This document shows positions 21,735 through 30,546 of a DNA stretch of 64,000 bases, piece after piece. The stretch comes from Devosia sp. YIM 151766 (GTDB lineage Bacteria; Pseudomonadota; Alphaproteobacteria; Rhizobiales; Devosiaceae), in the NCBI RefSeq assembly GCF_030285925.1, contig NZ_CP127251.1:1984001-2048000 (forward strand), read 5' to 3'. Position numbers and translations under genes: made by a program. Within the stretch, counting starts at the first letter, position 1, and each line of letters opens with the position of its first letter. The notes beneath the pieces are model-generated. The model saw only the letters and a list, made by a program, of their open reading frames with translations. It searched no databases and had not been told where the DNA came from.

Positions 21735-21910
21735 TTCCGTCGAAGGCTTATAAGCGAACATGGCGGCGTCGAGAACCCGGTGGACCAGGAAATATCGTTC
21801 TGTCCCCGATTCTTGCGCCATGCGGGCAGCGCGCCAAGCCAGCCCATATTGTTCCCGCCGCCAAACATCGCCTAGAATGCGCGCTCCGCACAAATTTCGG
21901 TATCCGCACA

Positions 21911-22666
21911 ATGCGTCAGGGCGACATCATTCACGGACTGGTTCGGGGCCTGTCGGTCGTCGAATGTTTCGATGAGGAACATGCGCGCCTGTCCATCACC
22001 GATGTCGCCCGCCGCACCGGCCTCGAACGAGCGACGGCGCGGCGCTGCCTGCTGACGCTGGTTCATCTCGGCTATGCCAGCTATGACGGCAAATTCTTCC
22101 AGCTCACCCCGCGCATTCTCAAATTGGGCCATTCCTATCTGGCGGCCACCCCCCTGCCCCGGCTCATCCAGCCCTTTCTCGAGGAATTGTCGCACGCCAC
22201 CAGCGAAAGCACGTCGGCGGCGGTTCTCGAAGGCACCGACATCCTCTATGTCGCCCGCGCCTCGACCCGCCGGGTGATGTCGATCAATCTGGCGCCGGGC
22301 GCGCGCCTGCCGGCCTATTGCACCTCGATGGGCCGCACCCTGCTGGCCGCCTTACCCGCCGGCGAGGCCCGGGCCATCCTCGAGCGCTCCGAGCTCATCG
22401 CCTATACCGAGCGCACCAAGGCGGACATGGCCGGCATCACCACCGAATTGGCGGTGATCGCCGCCCAGGGCTTCGCCGTGATCGACCAGGAACTGGAACT
22501 GGGCCTCTGCTCCATCGCCGTGCCGCTGACCAATGCCGCCGGCCAGGTGGTGGCAGCGATCAATATCGGCGCCCAGACCGCCCGCTCCCCCACTTCGCGA
22601 ATGATCGCCAATTTCCTGCCATTGATGCGCAAAGTACAGGCCGAATTGCGGCCCCTGCTGCGATAA
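21911..22666 (+). CDS. IclR-family transcriptional regulator (PcaR/PobR-like)
   Basis: A 251-residue regulator with an N-terminal winged helix (about 8-70: LSITDVARRTGLERATARRCLLTLVHLGYAS) and a C-terminal IclR effector domain (about 85-245) with YCTSMGRTLLAALP and AGITTELAVIAAQGFAVIDQELELGLCSIAVPL. The details (RATARRCLLTL, APGARLPAYCTSMGR) resemble regulators of protocatechuate and p-hydroxybenzoate catabolism. No aromatic-degradation gene is nearby, so its target lies elsewhere or its specificity differs. It precedes pstS in the same direction, but the gap holds a Pho box, so it is probably not in the pst operon. Confidence 0.9.
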   Translation: MRQGDIIHGLVRGLSVVECFDEEHARLSITDVARRTGLERATARRCLLTLVHLGYASYDGKFFQLTPRILKLGHSYLAATPLPRLIQPFLEELSHATSESTSAAVLEGTDILYVARASTRRVMSINLAPGARLPAYCTSMGRTLLAALPAGEARAILERSELIAYTERTKADMAGITTELAVIAAQGFAVIDQELELGLCSIAVPLTNAAGQVVAAINIGAQTARSPTSRMIANFLPLMRKVQAELRPLLR

Positions 22667-22759
22667 TTCTCGGCGCCGCCTGCCTGCCGATTCCGTCGCA
22701 ATCGGCTCTGTCATATAGCCAGTGTCGTAAAATATATCTTTTAAAAACAGCGGCTTATC

Positions 22760-22777
22760 GTGTCACAAACCGGTCAT
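22760..22777 (+). promoter_or_regulatory. Candidate Pho box (PhoB binding site) upstream of pstS
   Basis: GTGTCACAAACCGGTCAT contains two GTCA repeats 11 bases apart and agrees with about 14 of 17 informative positions of the CTGTCAT-AAA-N-CTGTCAT consensus. It lies about 108 bases before the pstS start. A further isolated half site, CTGTCAT, is at 22708-22714. PhoB, encoded at the end of this cluster, would bind here when phosphate is scarce. Confidence 0.6.
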
Positions 22778-22884
22778 GGAACTGCAATAAAACCTTCGCC
22801 GGGCGCTCCTATGGTCTGCCGCGTCACAGGGCGGCCCAAGAACCGGCTGGCCATGTTTGCAATGAATTCCGAAAGGGAACTTCC

Positions 22885-23898
22885 ATGAAGACCGCACTTT
22901 ACGCCAGTGCCGCTGTCATCGCGCTCGCCGCCTTCGGCACCAATGCCGCCTTCGCCCAGTCGCGCGACACCATCCAGATCGCCGGCTCCTCGACGGTCCT
23001 GCCCTTCTCCTCCATCGTCGCCGAGGAATTCGGCGCCATTTTCCCCGAATTCAATACGCCGGTCGTGGGTTCGGGCGGCACCGGCGGCGGCTTCAGCCAG
23101 TTCTGCCAGGGCGTCGGTGACAATACCATCGACATCGCCAATGCCTCGCGCCCGATGCGCGACGGCGAGCGTGAAGCCTGCAACAATGCCGGCGTCAACG
23201 ACATCCGCGAAATCCAGTTCGGCTTCGACGGCATCGTCTTCGCCTCCTCGGCCAATGGCGGCGATTTCGCCCTGACCCCCGCGCATGTGTTCAAGGCCAT
23301 CGCCGCCAAGGTTCCGGTGGATGGCGAACTCGTCGACAATCCCTATACCAGTTGGGACCAGATCGACCCGTCGCTGCCGGCCCAGCCGATCGTCCTGGCC
23401 ATACCCGGCTCCAATCACGGCACCCGTGAAGTCTTCCAGGAGCGCGTCGTGACCCCCGGCGCCGAAGCCTCCGATCTGCCGGAAAACCTTTCCGCCGAGG
23501 AAAAGAGCGCCGTGGAAACCACGTTCCGCCAGGATGTGGTGGTCGAAATCGCCGGCGATTATACCGAGACCCTCGCCCGCCTGACGGCCGATCCGAACAC
23601 TGTCGGCGTCTTCGGCCTCAGCTTCTACGACCAGAACCGCGACATCCTCAAGGTCGCCACCGTCGACGGCATCATCCCGTCGCTGGAAACCGTCGCCGCC
23701 GGCGAATATCCGGTCTCGCGCCCGCTCTACTTCTACGTCAAGGGCGAGCATATCGGCACCGTTCCGGGCCTGGTCGAATTCACCGAATACTTCCTGTCCG
23801 AAGCCATGTCGGGCAATGGCGGCATTCTCGAAGCCGCCGGCCTGATCCCGCAGCCGGCGGAAGTCACCGCCGAAGTGCTCTCCGCCTTCCAGCAATAA
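22885..23898 (+). CDS. pstS: Phosphate ABC transporter, periplasmic phosphate-binding protein PstS
   Basis: A 337-residue periplasmic binding protein that captures inorganic phosphate for PstCAB. A signal peptide ends at AFAQ (residue 24). The mature start DTIQIAGSSTVLPFSSIVAEEF has the phosphate-binding SS-T loop, followed by VGSGGTGGGFSQFCQG (second binding loop) and IANASRPM. GSNHGTREVF fits the third contact region. The start at 22885 follows AAAGGGA; the frame is open upstream but lacks a signal peptide there. First gene of the pst operon, behind a candidate Pho box. Confidence 0.95.
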   Translation: MKTALYASAAVIALAAFGTNAAFAQSRDTIQIAGSSTVLPFSSIVAEEFGAIFPEFNTPVVGSGGTGGGFSQFCQGVGDNTIDIANASRPMRDGEREACNNAGVNDIREIQFGFDGIVFASSANGGDFALTPAHVFKAIAAKVPVDGELVDNPYTSWDQIDPSLPAQPIVLAIPGSNHGTREVFQERVVTPGAEASDLPENLSAEEKSAVETTFRQDVVVEIAGDYTETLARLTADPNTVGVFGLSFYDQNRDILKVATVDGIIPSLETVAAGEYPVSRPLYFYVKGEHIGTVPGLVEFTEYFLSEAMSGNGGILEAAGLIPQPAEVTAEVLSAFQQ

Positions 23899-23910
23899 GC
23901 CAAATATCGG

Positions 23911-23934
23911 CGGGCCGCGGTGTTCCGCGGCCCG
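23911..23934 (+). promoter_or_regulatory. Intercistronic hairpin between pstS and pstC
   Basis: CGGGCCGCGG (23911-23920) pairs perfectly with CCGCGGCCCG (23925-23934) over a TGTT loop. There is no T run, so it is probably not a full terminator; such hairpins after binding-protein genes often stabilise the upstream mRNA and lower expression of the permease genes. Confidence 0.6.
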
Positions 23935-23969
23935 TTCCACTCAAGGGATCAATCGAGGAAGCCTGACAC

Positions 23970-25349
23970 GTGAACACTTTCATCGTCGCCGGCCTGCTTC
24001 TCGTTCTCCTGGGCGTCGCCTATCAACGGGGCTGGACCAAAAGCCGCGCCCTCGCCATTCCGGAAGGGCAGCGCGTCCATTCGCGCGGTCAATATCACGG
24101 CACGCTCGTCGTCCTCTGGACCCTGATCCCCGCCCTGCTCGTCCTCGCCCTCTGGGCTTTCTTCTCCCCCGGCGTCGCTCATTGGTACATCGTCTCGCAA
24201 ATCCCCAATGAGGTGCTGACCAGCCTCGATCAGACCGGGCTCAACCAGCAGATGCAGCGCATTCGCGACCTGGCCTCCGGCTTCGGCGTCGCCGGCGAAC
24301 TGCGCCCCTTCGAGCAGGAGGCCGGGGAAAATCTCGCCCGCTTCCAGCTTCTCAGCTTTCTCATCATGCTGGCCGCCGCCGCCGGCCTGGGCGTGCTCGG
24401 CCTGACCTTCGCCCAGCGCCGCATCTCCGCCCGCCTGCGCGCCCGCAACGAGGTCGAACGCGCCATTTCCTGGCTGCTGATCGCCTGTTCGGCCGTCGCC
24501 ATCCTGACCACTTTGGGCATCGTCGCCTCGCTGGTCACCGAGGCCCTGCGCTTCTTCACCTATATCAATCCGCTCGATTTCTTCTTCGGCACCGTCTGGG
24601 CGCCGAAATTTTCTTCCACCGGCACCGGCGATGCGGGCCAATTCGGCCTGCTTCCGCTATTGTCCGGCACGCTGATGATCTCGACCATCGCCATGCTGGT
24701 GGCCGTGCCGGTGGGCCTCATGGCCGCCATCTATCTCAACCAATACGCCCATCGCTCGGTGCGCCGGATCGTCAAGCCGGTCATCGAAATCCTCGCTGGC
24801 ATCCCCACCATCGTCTATGGCTTTTTCGCCCTGGTGACCGTGGGGCCGTTCCTGCGCGATGTCGGCTCCTCCATCGGGCTGCATGTCAGCGCCACCAGCG
24901 CGCTCACCGCCGGCCTCGTCATGGGCGTGATGATCATTCCCTTCATCTCCTCGCTGTCCGACGACATTCTCAGCCAGGTGCCGCGCAGTCTGCGCGACGG
25001 CGCCTATGGCCTGGGCGCCACCCAGTCGGAAACCATCCGCAATGTATTGCTGCCGGCCGCCCTGCCCGGCATTGTCGGCGCCTTCCTGCTGGCGGTCAGC
25101 CGCGCCATCGGCGAAACCATGATCGTGGTGCTGGCCGCCGGCAATGCCCCGATCCTGCGCGGCAATCCGCTGGAGCCGGTTTCCACCATCACCGTCTCCA
25201 TCGTCAACCAGCTCACCGGCGACACCGATTTCACCGGCCCGCAATCGCTCGTCGCCTTCGCGCTGGGCCTGACGCTCTTCATCATGACGCTGTGCCTCAA
25301 CATCGTCGCCCTCTATATCGTCCGCCGCTTCCGGGAGCAGTACGAATGA
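23970..25349 (+). CDS. pstC: Phosphate ABC transporter permease PstC
   Basis: A 459-residue inner-membrane permease for phosphate, longer than the E. coli type because of an N-terminal extension of about 150 residues with two helices and a periplasmic segment. The core has the binding-protein-dependent permease motif around LRDGAYGLGATQSETIRNVLLPAALPGIVGAF (the EAA loop that meets PstB), preceded by GIPTIVYGFFAL. The start codon is GTG at 23970. It overlaps pstA by 4 bases (ATGA). Confidence 0.95.
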   Translation: MNTFIVAGLLLVLLGVAYQRGWTKSRALAIPEGQRVHSRGQYHGTLVVLWTLIPALLVLALWAFFSPGVAHWYIVSQIPNEVLTSLDQTGLNQQMQRIRDLASGFGVAGELRPFEQEAGENLARFQLLSFLIMLAAAAGLGVLGLTFAQRRISARLRARNEVERAISWLLIACSAVAILTTLGIVASLVTEALRFFTYINPLDFFFGTVWAPKFSSTGTGDAGQFGLLPLLSGTLMISTIAMLVAVPVGLMAAIYLNQYAHRSVRRIVKPVIEILAGIPTIVYGFFALVTVGPFLRDVGSSIGLHVSATSALTAGLVMGVMIIPFISSLSDDILSQVPRSLRDGAYGLGATQSETIRNVLLPAALPGIVGAFLLAVSRAIGETMIVVLAAGNAPILRGNPLEPVSTITVSIVNQLTGDTDFTGPQSLVAFALGLTLFIMTLCLNIVALYIVRRFREQYE

Positions 25350-26701
25350 CCAGCGCCAGCTTCGATTCCGCGGCCGAGCGCCGCCAGCGCGTCCGTGCCG
25401 GCCTGGCCCGCCGCCATCTGGGCGAGCGCCTGTTCCGTGGCTTTGGCGTCGTCGCCATCGTCCTGGCGCTCGGCTTCGTGGCGGTGCTGTTCACCGATGT
25501 GCTGCGCAAGGGCATCCCGGCCTTTACCCAGTCCAATCTCCACCTCGAAGTCAGGTTCGATCCGGAATTGCTCAAGGTCGATCCCGCGCCCATCCGCGCC
25601 GCCGGCCAGTCCGATGCCGATTTCCGCGCCACGCGCCTCGCCTGGGAACGCCAGGTGGCCATGCTGAACTGGAACAATGTCATCGAAGCCGCCCTGCGCG
25701 CCGCCGCGCCGGCCGGTTTCGACATCGACAGCCGCCAGATTCTGACCATTGCCGAAAGCGATGGCCGGCACCGCGTCCGCGAACTCTTCGTCCGCGATCC
25801 GGGCCTGCTCGGCCAGCGCGTCAATGTCGACCTGCTGGCCTCGGCCAATACCGACAATTGGGTCAAGGGCAATATCAACCGCGAACTGGATGATGCCCGG
25901 CAGCAGCTCTCCGCCCCCGCCCGCGCCCTCATCGACATTTTCGAGGAAAACGGCACCATCAGCCAGGGCTTTGCCTGGTCGCTGTTCACCAATGTCGACA
26001 GCCGCTCCGCCCCGGCCGCCGCCGGCCTGCTCGGCGCGCTCATGGGCACGTTCTGGATGATGCTGGTCGTCATCGTCCTTGCCGTGCCCCTCGGCGTCGG
26101 CAGCGCCATCTACCTGGAGGAATTCGCGCCCAAATCGCGACTGACCGATCTCATCGAGGTCAATATCAACAATCTCGCCGCCGTGCCCTCCATCGTCTTC
26201 GGCCTGCTCGGCGCCGCCGTGTTCATCAACTGGTTTCGCCTGCCGCTCTCGGCGCCGCTGGTCGGCGGCCTGGTGCTGACGCTGATGACCCTGCCCACCA
26301 TCATCATCGCCACCCGCGCCGCGCTCAAGGGCGTCTCCCCCGCTTTGCGCCAGGCGGCCCTCGGCATGGGCGCCTCCCGGACGCAGATGGTGTTCCACCA
26401 CGTCCTGCCCGTCACCTTCCCCTCCATCCTCACCGCCACCATTATCGGGGTGGCGCAGGCCATGGGCGAAACCGCGCCATTGCTGCTTATCGGCATGAAT
26501 GCCTTCGTCGCCGCCGTGCCCGGCACGCCGATCGAGCAGGCCACCGCTCTGCCGGTGCAGATCTATCTCTGGCAGGGCAATGAGAACCGCAATTTCTTCG
26601 AGCCGCGCGCCTCCGCCGCCATTCTGGTGCTGCTGGTCTTCATGATCACTCTCAACGCCATCGCGATCTTCCTGCGGTCGCGGCTTGAAAAGCGCGCTTA
26701 G
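25346..26701 (+). CDS. pstA: Phosphate ABC transporter permease PstA
   Basis: The second phosphate permease subunit, 451 residues, with a large periplasmic insert (about residues 55-210) rich in charged residues between the first helix and the permease core. The core contains GSAIYLEEFAPKSRLTDLIEVNINNLAAVPSIVFGLLG and the EAA-type loop PPALRQ-like sequence (SPALRQAALGMGASRTQMVFHHVLP). The ATG at 25346 overlaps the pstC stop. pstB follows 11 bases later. Function with PstC and PstB: ATP-driven phosphate uptake. Confidence 0.95.
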   Translation: MTSASFDSAAERRQRVRAGLARRHLGERLFRGFGVVAIVLALGFVAVLFTDVLRKGIPAFTQSNLHLEVRFDPELLKVDPAPIRAAGQSDADFRATRLAWERQVAMLNWNNVIEAALRAAAPAGFDIDSRQILTIAESDGRHRVRELFVRDPGLLGQRVNVDLLASANTDNWVKGNINRELDDARQQLSAPARALIDIFEENGTISQGFAWSLFTNVDSRSAPAAAGLLGALMGTFWMMLVVIVLAVPLGVGSAIYLEEFAPKSRLTDLIEVNINNLAAVPSIVFGLLGAAVFINWFRLPLSAPLVGGLVLTLMTLPTIIIATRAALKGVSPALRQAALGMGASRTQMVFHHVLPVTFPSILTATIIGVAQAMGETAPLLLIGMNAFVAAVPGTPIEQATALPVQIYLWQGNENRNFFEPRASAAILVLLVFMITLNAIAIFLRSRLEKRA

Positions 26702-26712
26702 GAGCCTGACAA

Positions 26713-27549
26713 ATGGACATTCTGGCCGGCAAGACCAAAATCCCCGCCAAGACCTTGAGCGCCAACCTGGACCCCATCGAGATGATCGAGCCCAATATTC
26801 GCCTCACCGCCCGCGATGTCACCGTCCATTACGGCGCCAAGCAGGCCCTGCACGGCATTTCCATCGACATCCCCGACCGCGCCGTCACCGCCTTTATCGG
26901 CCCCTCGGGCTGCGGCAAATCCACCTTCCTGCGCTGCATCAACCGCATGAACGACACCATTGAGGGCGCGAGGGTCGGCGGCCGCATCGAACTGGACGGC
27001 CAGGATATCTATGCCGCCGATCTCGACGTGGTGGAGCTGCGCGCCCGGGTCGGCATGGTGTTCCAGAAACCCAACCCCTTCCCCAAATCGATCTACGACA
27101 ATGTCGCCTATGGCCCCCGCATCCATGGCCTGGCCCGGACCAAGGCCGATCTCGACGAGATCGTCGTGTCCTCGCTCCGCAAGGCCGGCCTGTTCGAGGA
27201 GGTCAAGGACCGCCTCGCCGAACCCGGCACCGGCCTTTCCGGCGGCCAGCAGCAGCGGCTCTGCATTGCCCGCGCCATTGCCGTCGGCCCCGAAGTCATC
27301 CTCATGGACGAGCCCTGCTCGGCGCTGGACCCCATCGCCACCGCCATCATCGAGGAACTGATCGACGAATTGCGCGAAAACTACACCATCGTCATCGTCA
27401 CCCATTCGATGCAGCAGGCGGCCCGGGTCAGCCAGAAGACCGCCTTCTTCCATCTCGGCAACCTCATCGAGCAGGGCGACACCGAAGAGATTTTCACCAA
27501 TCCGGTGAACAAGCAGACCCAGGACTACATCATGGGCCGCATCGGCTGA
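26713..27549 (+). CDS. pstB: Phosphate ABC transporter ATP-binding protein PstB
   Basis: A 278-residue cytoplasmic ATPase of the phosphate transporter. Walker A is [12 protein letters not shown] (about 63-74), the signature is [16 protein letters not shown], Walker B is [13 protein letters not shown], and the H-loop is [12 protein letters not shown]. The sequence [24 protein letters not shown] is typical of PstB. Coupled to the upstream permeases and followed by phoU 20 bases later. Confidence 0.97.
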   Translation: MDILAGKTKIPAKTLSANLDPIEMIEPNIRLTARDVTVHYGAKQALHGISIDIPDRAVTAFIGPSGCGKSTFLRCINRMNDTIEGARVGGRIELDGQDIYAADLDVVELRARVGMVFQKPNPFPKSIYDNVAYGPRIHGLARTKADLDEIVVSSLRKAGLFEEVKDRLAEPGTGLSGGQQQRLCIARAIAVGPEVILMDEPCSALDPIATAIIEELIDELRENYTIVIVTHSMQQAARVSQKTAFFHLGNLIEQGDTEEIFTNPVNKQTQDYIMGRIG

Positions 27550-27569
27550 TTGCGGGGAAGGAGATCGTC

Positions 27570-28280
27570 ATGCCCAATACCGGTTCTGAACATATCGTTA
27601 CCGCCTATAGCGATGAACTCGCCGGGCTCGCCCAAGCCATCGCCGAAATGGGTGGCCTGGTCGAAGTCGCCATCGAAAACGGCACCCGTTCCCTGCTCAA
27701 GCTCGACCGCGAACTGGCCGATATCACCATCATCGCCGATCAGCGCATCGACGATATGCAGCGCCGGATCGACGACATGGCCGTTTCCATGATCGCCCGC
27801 CGCCAGCCCATGGCCAGCGACCTGCGCGCCATCATCACCGCCATCCACGTCGCCAACGACCTCGAACGCATCGGCGACATGGCCAAGCAGTTGGCCCGCC
27901 GCTCGCTCAAGCTCGAAGGCATAAACCTGCAACCCACCTTCTATAACGGCGTCAAGAACATGACCGGCCTGGTGCTGCGCCAGGTCAAGGACGCGCTCGA
28001 CGCCTATGCCAATCGCGACGCCGCCGCCTCGGTCGATGTGTGCAACCGCGACGACGAGGTCGACGCCATGTACACCTCGCTGTTCCGCGAACTCCTGACC
28101 TATATGCTGGAAGACCCGCGCAACATCACCACCTGCACCCATTTGCTGTTCTGCGCCAAGAACCTCGAACGGGTCGGCGACCACGCCACCAATATCGCCG
28201 AACGCGCCTATTACCTGGCCACCGGCCGGCAGCTCACCGTCGAAGTACAGGAATTGCAGCGCCAGCAGATAAAGGTTTAG
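27570..28280 (+). CDS. phoU: Phosphate signalling protein PhoU
   Basis: A 236-residue all-helical protein of two three-helix bundles, each with the PhoU metal-binding pattern (E/DxxxD around ITAIHVANDLERIGDMAKQLA and LLFCAKNLERVGDHATNIAE). It links the Pst transporter to the PhoR/PhoB system and represses the Pho regulon in high phosphate. Position and spacing fit the end of pstSCAB. It starts with ATG after GGGGAAGGAG. Confidence 0.96.
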   Translation: MPNTGSEHIVTAYSDELAGLAQAIAEMGGLVEVAIENGTRSLLKLDRELADITIIADQRIDDMQRRIDDMAVSMIARRQPMASDLRAIITAIHVANDLERIGDMAKQLARRSLKLEGINLQPTFYNGVKNMTGLVLRQVKDALDAYANRDAAASVDVCNRDDEVDAMYTSLFRELLTYMLEDPRNITTCTHLLFCAKNLERVGDHATNIAERAYYLATGRQLTVEVQELQRQQIKV

Positions 28281-28353
28281 CGACAACGTTACAGCGTCAT
28301 TCCCGGAACAGCCCCCGGCCTCTTCCGAGCGCCGACCGACGGAGCACATCCAT

Positions 28354-29055
28354 ATGCCCGCGACCATTCTCATCGTCGAAGACGAAGCCGATATCGCCCT
28401 CCTTCTGCGCTATAATCTCGAAGCGGAGGGCTATCGCGTCGTTACCGCCGAAAGCGGCGACGAGGCCCAGCAGGCCATCGCCGAAAAGCTCCCCGATCTG
28501 ATCCTGCTCGACTGGATGCTGCCGGAAGTCTCCGGCATCGAGCTGTGCCGGCGCCTGCGCGCCCGCGAGCAAACCAGCCGCGTGCCGATCATCATGCTCA
28601 CCGCCCGCGGCGAGGAGGAAGAGCGGGTGCGCGGCCTTACCACCGGCGCCGACGATTATATCGTCAAGCCCTTCTCGGTGCCCGAACTGGTCGCCCGCAT
28701 CCAGGCGCTGCTGCGCCGCTCCAACCCCAATCTGGTCACCGCCGCGCTCAAGCTCGGCGATCTCGAGCTCGACCGCACCACCCACCGGGTCCGCCGCGCC
28801 AATCGCGACGTCCATCTCGGCCCCACCGAATATCGCCTGCTCGAATATCTCATGCGCCATCCCGGCCGCGTCTATTCGCGCGAGCAATTGCTCGATGGCG
28901 TCTGGGGCAATGACGTCTATGTCGACGAGCGCACCGTCGACGTCCATATCGGCCGGCTGCGCCGCGCCATCAATCGCGGCCGCGAAGCCGACCCCATCCG
29001 CACCGTGCGCGGGGCCGGCTACGCCTTCGACGAACGCTTCGCCCAGACCGCGTGA
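28354..29055 (+). CDS. phoB: Phosphate regulon response regulator PhoB
   Basis: A 233-residue OmpR-family response regulator. The receiver domain has acidic residues E9-D10-E11, phosphoacceptor Asp 53 in LILLDWMLP and Lys 105 in YIVKPF. The C-terminal winged helix includes LTPTEYRLL-like LGPTEYRLLEYLMRHPGRVYSREQLLDGVWG and VDVHIGRLRRAI. When phosphorylated it activates Pho-box promoters, such as the one before pstS. No PhoR kinase gene is next to it. It ends 7 bases before the convergent aldehyde dehydrogenase gene. Confidence 0.95.
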   Translation: MPATILIVEDEADIALLLRYNLEAEGYRVVTAESGDEAQQAIAEKLPDLILLDWMLPEVSGIELCRRLRAREQTSRVPIIMLTARGEEEERVRGLTTGADDYIVKPFSVPELVARIQALLRRSNPNLVTAALKLGDLELDRTTHRVRRANRDVHLGPTEYRLLEYLMRHPGRVYSREQLLDGVWGNDVYVDERTVDVHIGRLRRAINRGREADPIRTVRGAGYAFDERFAQTA

Positions 29056-29061
29056 GGGAGC

Positions 29062-30501
29062 TTAGCCGGCAGCGGTATAGGCGGTCTTCACGATGGTGAA
29101 GAACTCGGCCGCATAGGTGCCCTGCTCGCGCGGGCCATAGCTCGAACCCTTGCGGCCTCCGAACGGCACGTGGAAATCCACCCCGGCCGTCGGCACATTG
29201 ACCATGACCATGCCGGCTTCCGAATTGCGCTTGAAGTGGGTGGCATATTTCAGCGACGTCGTGACGATACCGGCGCTCAGGCCGAATTCCGTGTCGTTCG
29301 CCGTGGCCAGCGCTTCCTCGTAATCCTTGACCTTGATCACCGCCGCGACCGGGCCGAAAATTTCCTCCCGGGCGATCCGCATGGAATTGGTGGCCTCGGT
29401 GAACAGCGCCGGCTGCAGGAAATAGCCCTCGGTATCCTTCGTCACCCGCTCGCCGCCAGCCACCAGCCTGGCGCCCTCGCCCTTGCCGATCTCGATGTAA
29501 TCCACGTCCTGCTTGAGCTGGCTCGGATCGACCACCGGGCCGATTTCCGTATCCTTTTCGAGGGCATGGCCCACCCGCAAACCACTGGTCCGCTCGGCCA
29601 GCGCGGCGACGAACTTGTCGTGGATGCCTTCGGTCACGATCACCCGGCTCGACGCCGTGCAGCGCTGGCCGGTCGAGAAGAACGCCGATTGCGCCACGCT
29701 CTCCACCGCCACCTTGAGGTCGGCGTCATCGAGCACGATGGTCGGATTCTTGCCGCCCATTTCCAGCTGGAACTTGCGGCCATGCTTGATCGAGGCCTCG
29801 GCCACGCGCTTGCCGGTCCCCACCGATCCGGTGAAGGAAATGGCATTCACATCGGGGCTGTCCAGCAGCGTCTGCCCGACCACCGAGCCCTTGCCCATCA
29901 CCAGGTTCAGCACGCCCTTGGGCAGGCCGGCGCGGTGCAGGATATCGACGATGGCCCAGGTCGAGCCCGGCACCAGATCGGCCGGCTTGATGACCACGCT
30001 ATTGCCATAGGCCAGGGCCGGGGCAATCTTCCAGGCCGGGATGGCGATCGGGAAGTTCCACGGCGTGATGATGCCGACGACACCCACCGGCTCGCGGGTG
30101 ATTTCGACCGTCAGACCGGGCCGCGCGCTGGGCAGGATCTCACCGGCCAGACGCAGCGTTTCACCGGCGAAGAAGTCGAAAATCTGAGCGGCGCGCGTCA
30201 CTTCGCCAATGCCCTCCGGCAGCGTCTTGCCCTCTTCGCGGCTCAGCAGCTCGCCCAATTCCTGCTTGCGGGCCAGAATTTCCTGGCTGGCCTTGGACAG
30301 GATGGCGTGGCGTTCGAGAATGCCCGAGCGCGACCAGGCCGGAAAGGCGGCCTTGGCGGCGGCGATGGCCTGGTTGGTCTCCTCGACATTGGCGCGGGCA
30401 TAAAGGCCGACGACTTCGTTGATATTGGAGGGGTTGATATTCTCGACCCCATCCGCGCCCACCCATTCGCCATCGATGAGGTTCTTGTGCAATTCGGTCA
30501 T
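29062..30501 (-). CDS. Aldehyde dehydrogenase, probably alpha-ketoglutarate semialdehyde dehydrogenase
   Basis: A 479-residue NAD(P)-dependent aldehyde dehydrogenase. Visible marks are VGIITPWNFPIAIPAWKIAPAL (cofactor binding), FTGSVGTGKRVAE, the general base Glu in LEMGGKNPTIVL, the catalytic Cys in STGQRCTASSRVIV, and EEIFGPVAAVI. The adjacent FAH-family dehydratase, 45 bases upstream on the same strand, suggests it oxidises 2,5-dioxopentanoate (alpha-ketoglutarate semialdehyde) to 2-oxoglutarate at the end of an oxidative pentose or hexarate pathway. Succinate-semialdehyde dehydrogenase is an alternative. Confidence 0.85.
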   Translation of the reverse strand: MTELHKNLIDGEWVGADGVENINPSNINEVVGLYARANVEETNQAIAAAKAAFPAWSRSGILERHAILSKASQEILARKQELGELLSREEGKTLPEGIGEVTRAAQIFDFFAGETLRLAGEILPSARPGLTVEITREPVGVVGIITPWNFPIAIPAWKIAPALAYGNSVVIKPADLVPGSTWAIVDILHRAGLPKGVLNLVMGKGSVVGQTLLDSPDVNAISFTGSVGTGKRVAEASIKHGRKFQLEMGGKNPTIVLDDADLKVAVESVAQSAFFSTGQRCTASSRVIVTEGIHDKFVAALAERTSGLRVGHALEKDTEIGPVVDPSQLKQDVDYIEIGKGEGARLVAGGERVTKDTEGYFLQPALFTEATNSMRIAREEIFGPVAAVIKVKDYEEALATANDTEFGLSAGIVTTSLKYATHFKRNSEAGMVMVNVPTAGVDFHVPFGGRKGSSYGPREQGTYAAEFFTIVKTAYTAAG

Positions 30502-30546
30502 GTCGATGCCTTTCGGTAATGCGCCTCGGAGGAAAAAGCGCTTAGA

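Noticed and set aside
28281..28353. A second Pho box before phoB
   Set aside because: I see one TCAT near GCGTCATT but no partner repeat at an 11-base spacing.
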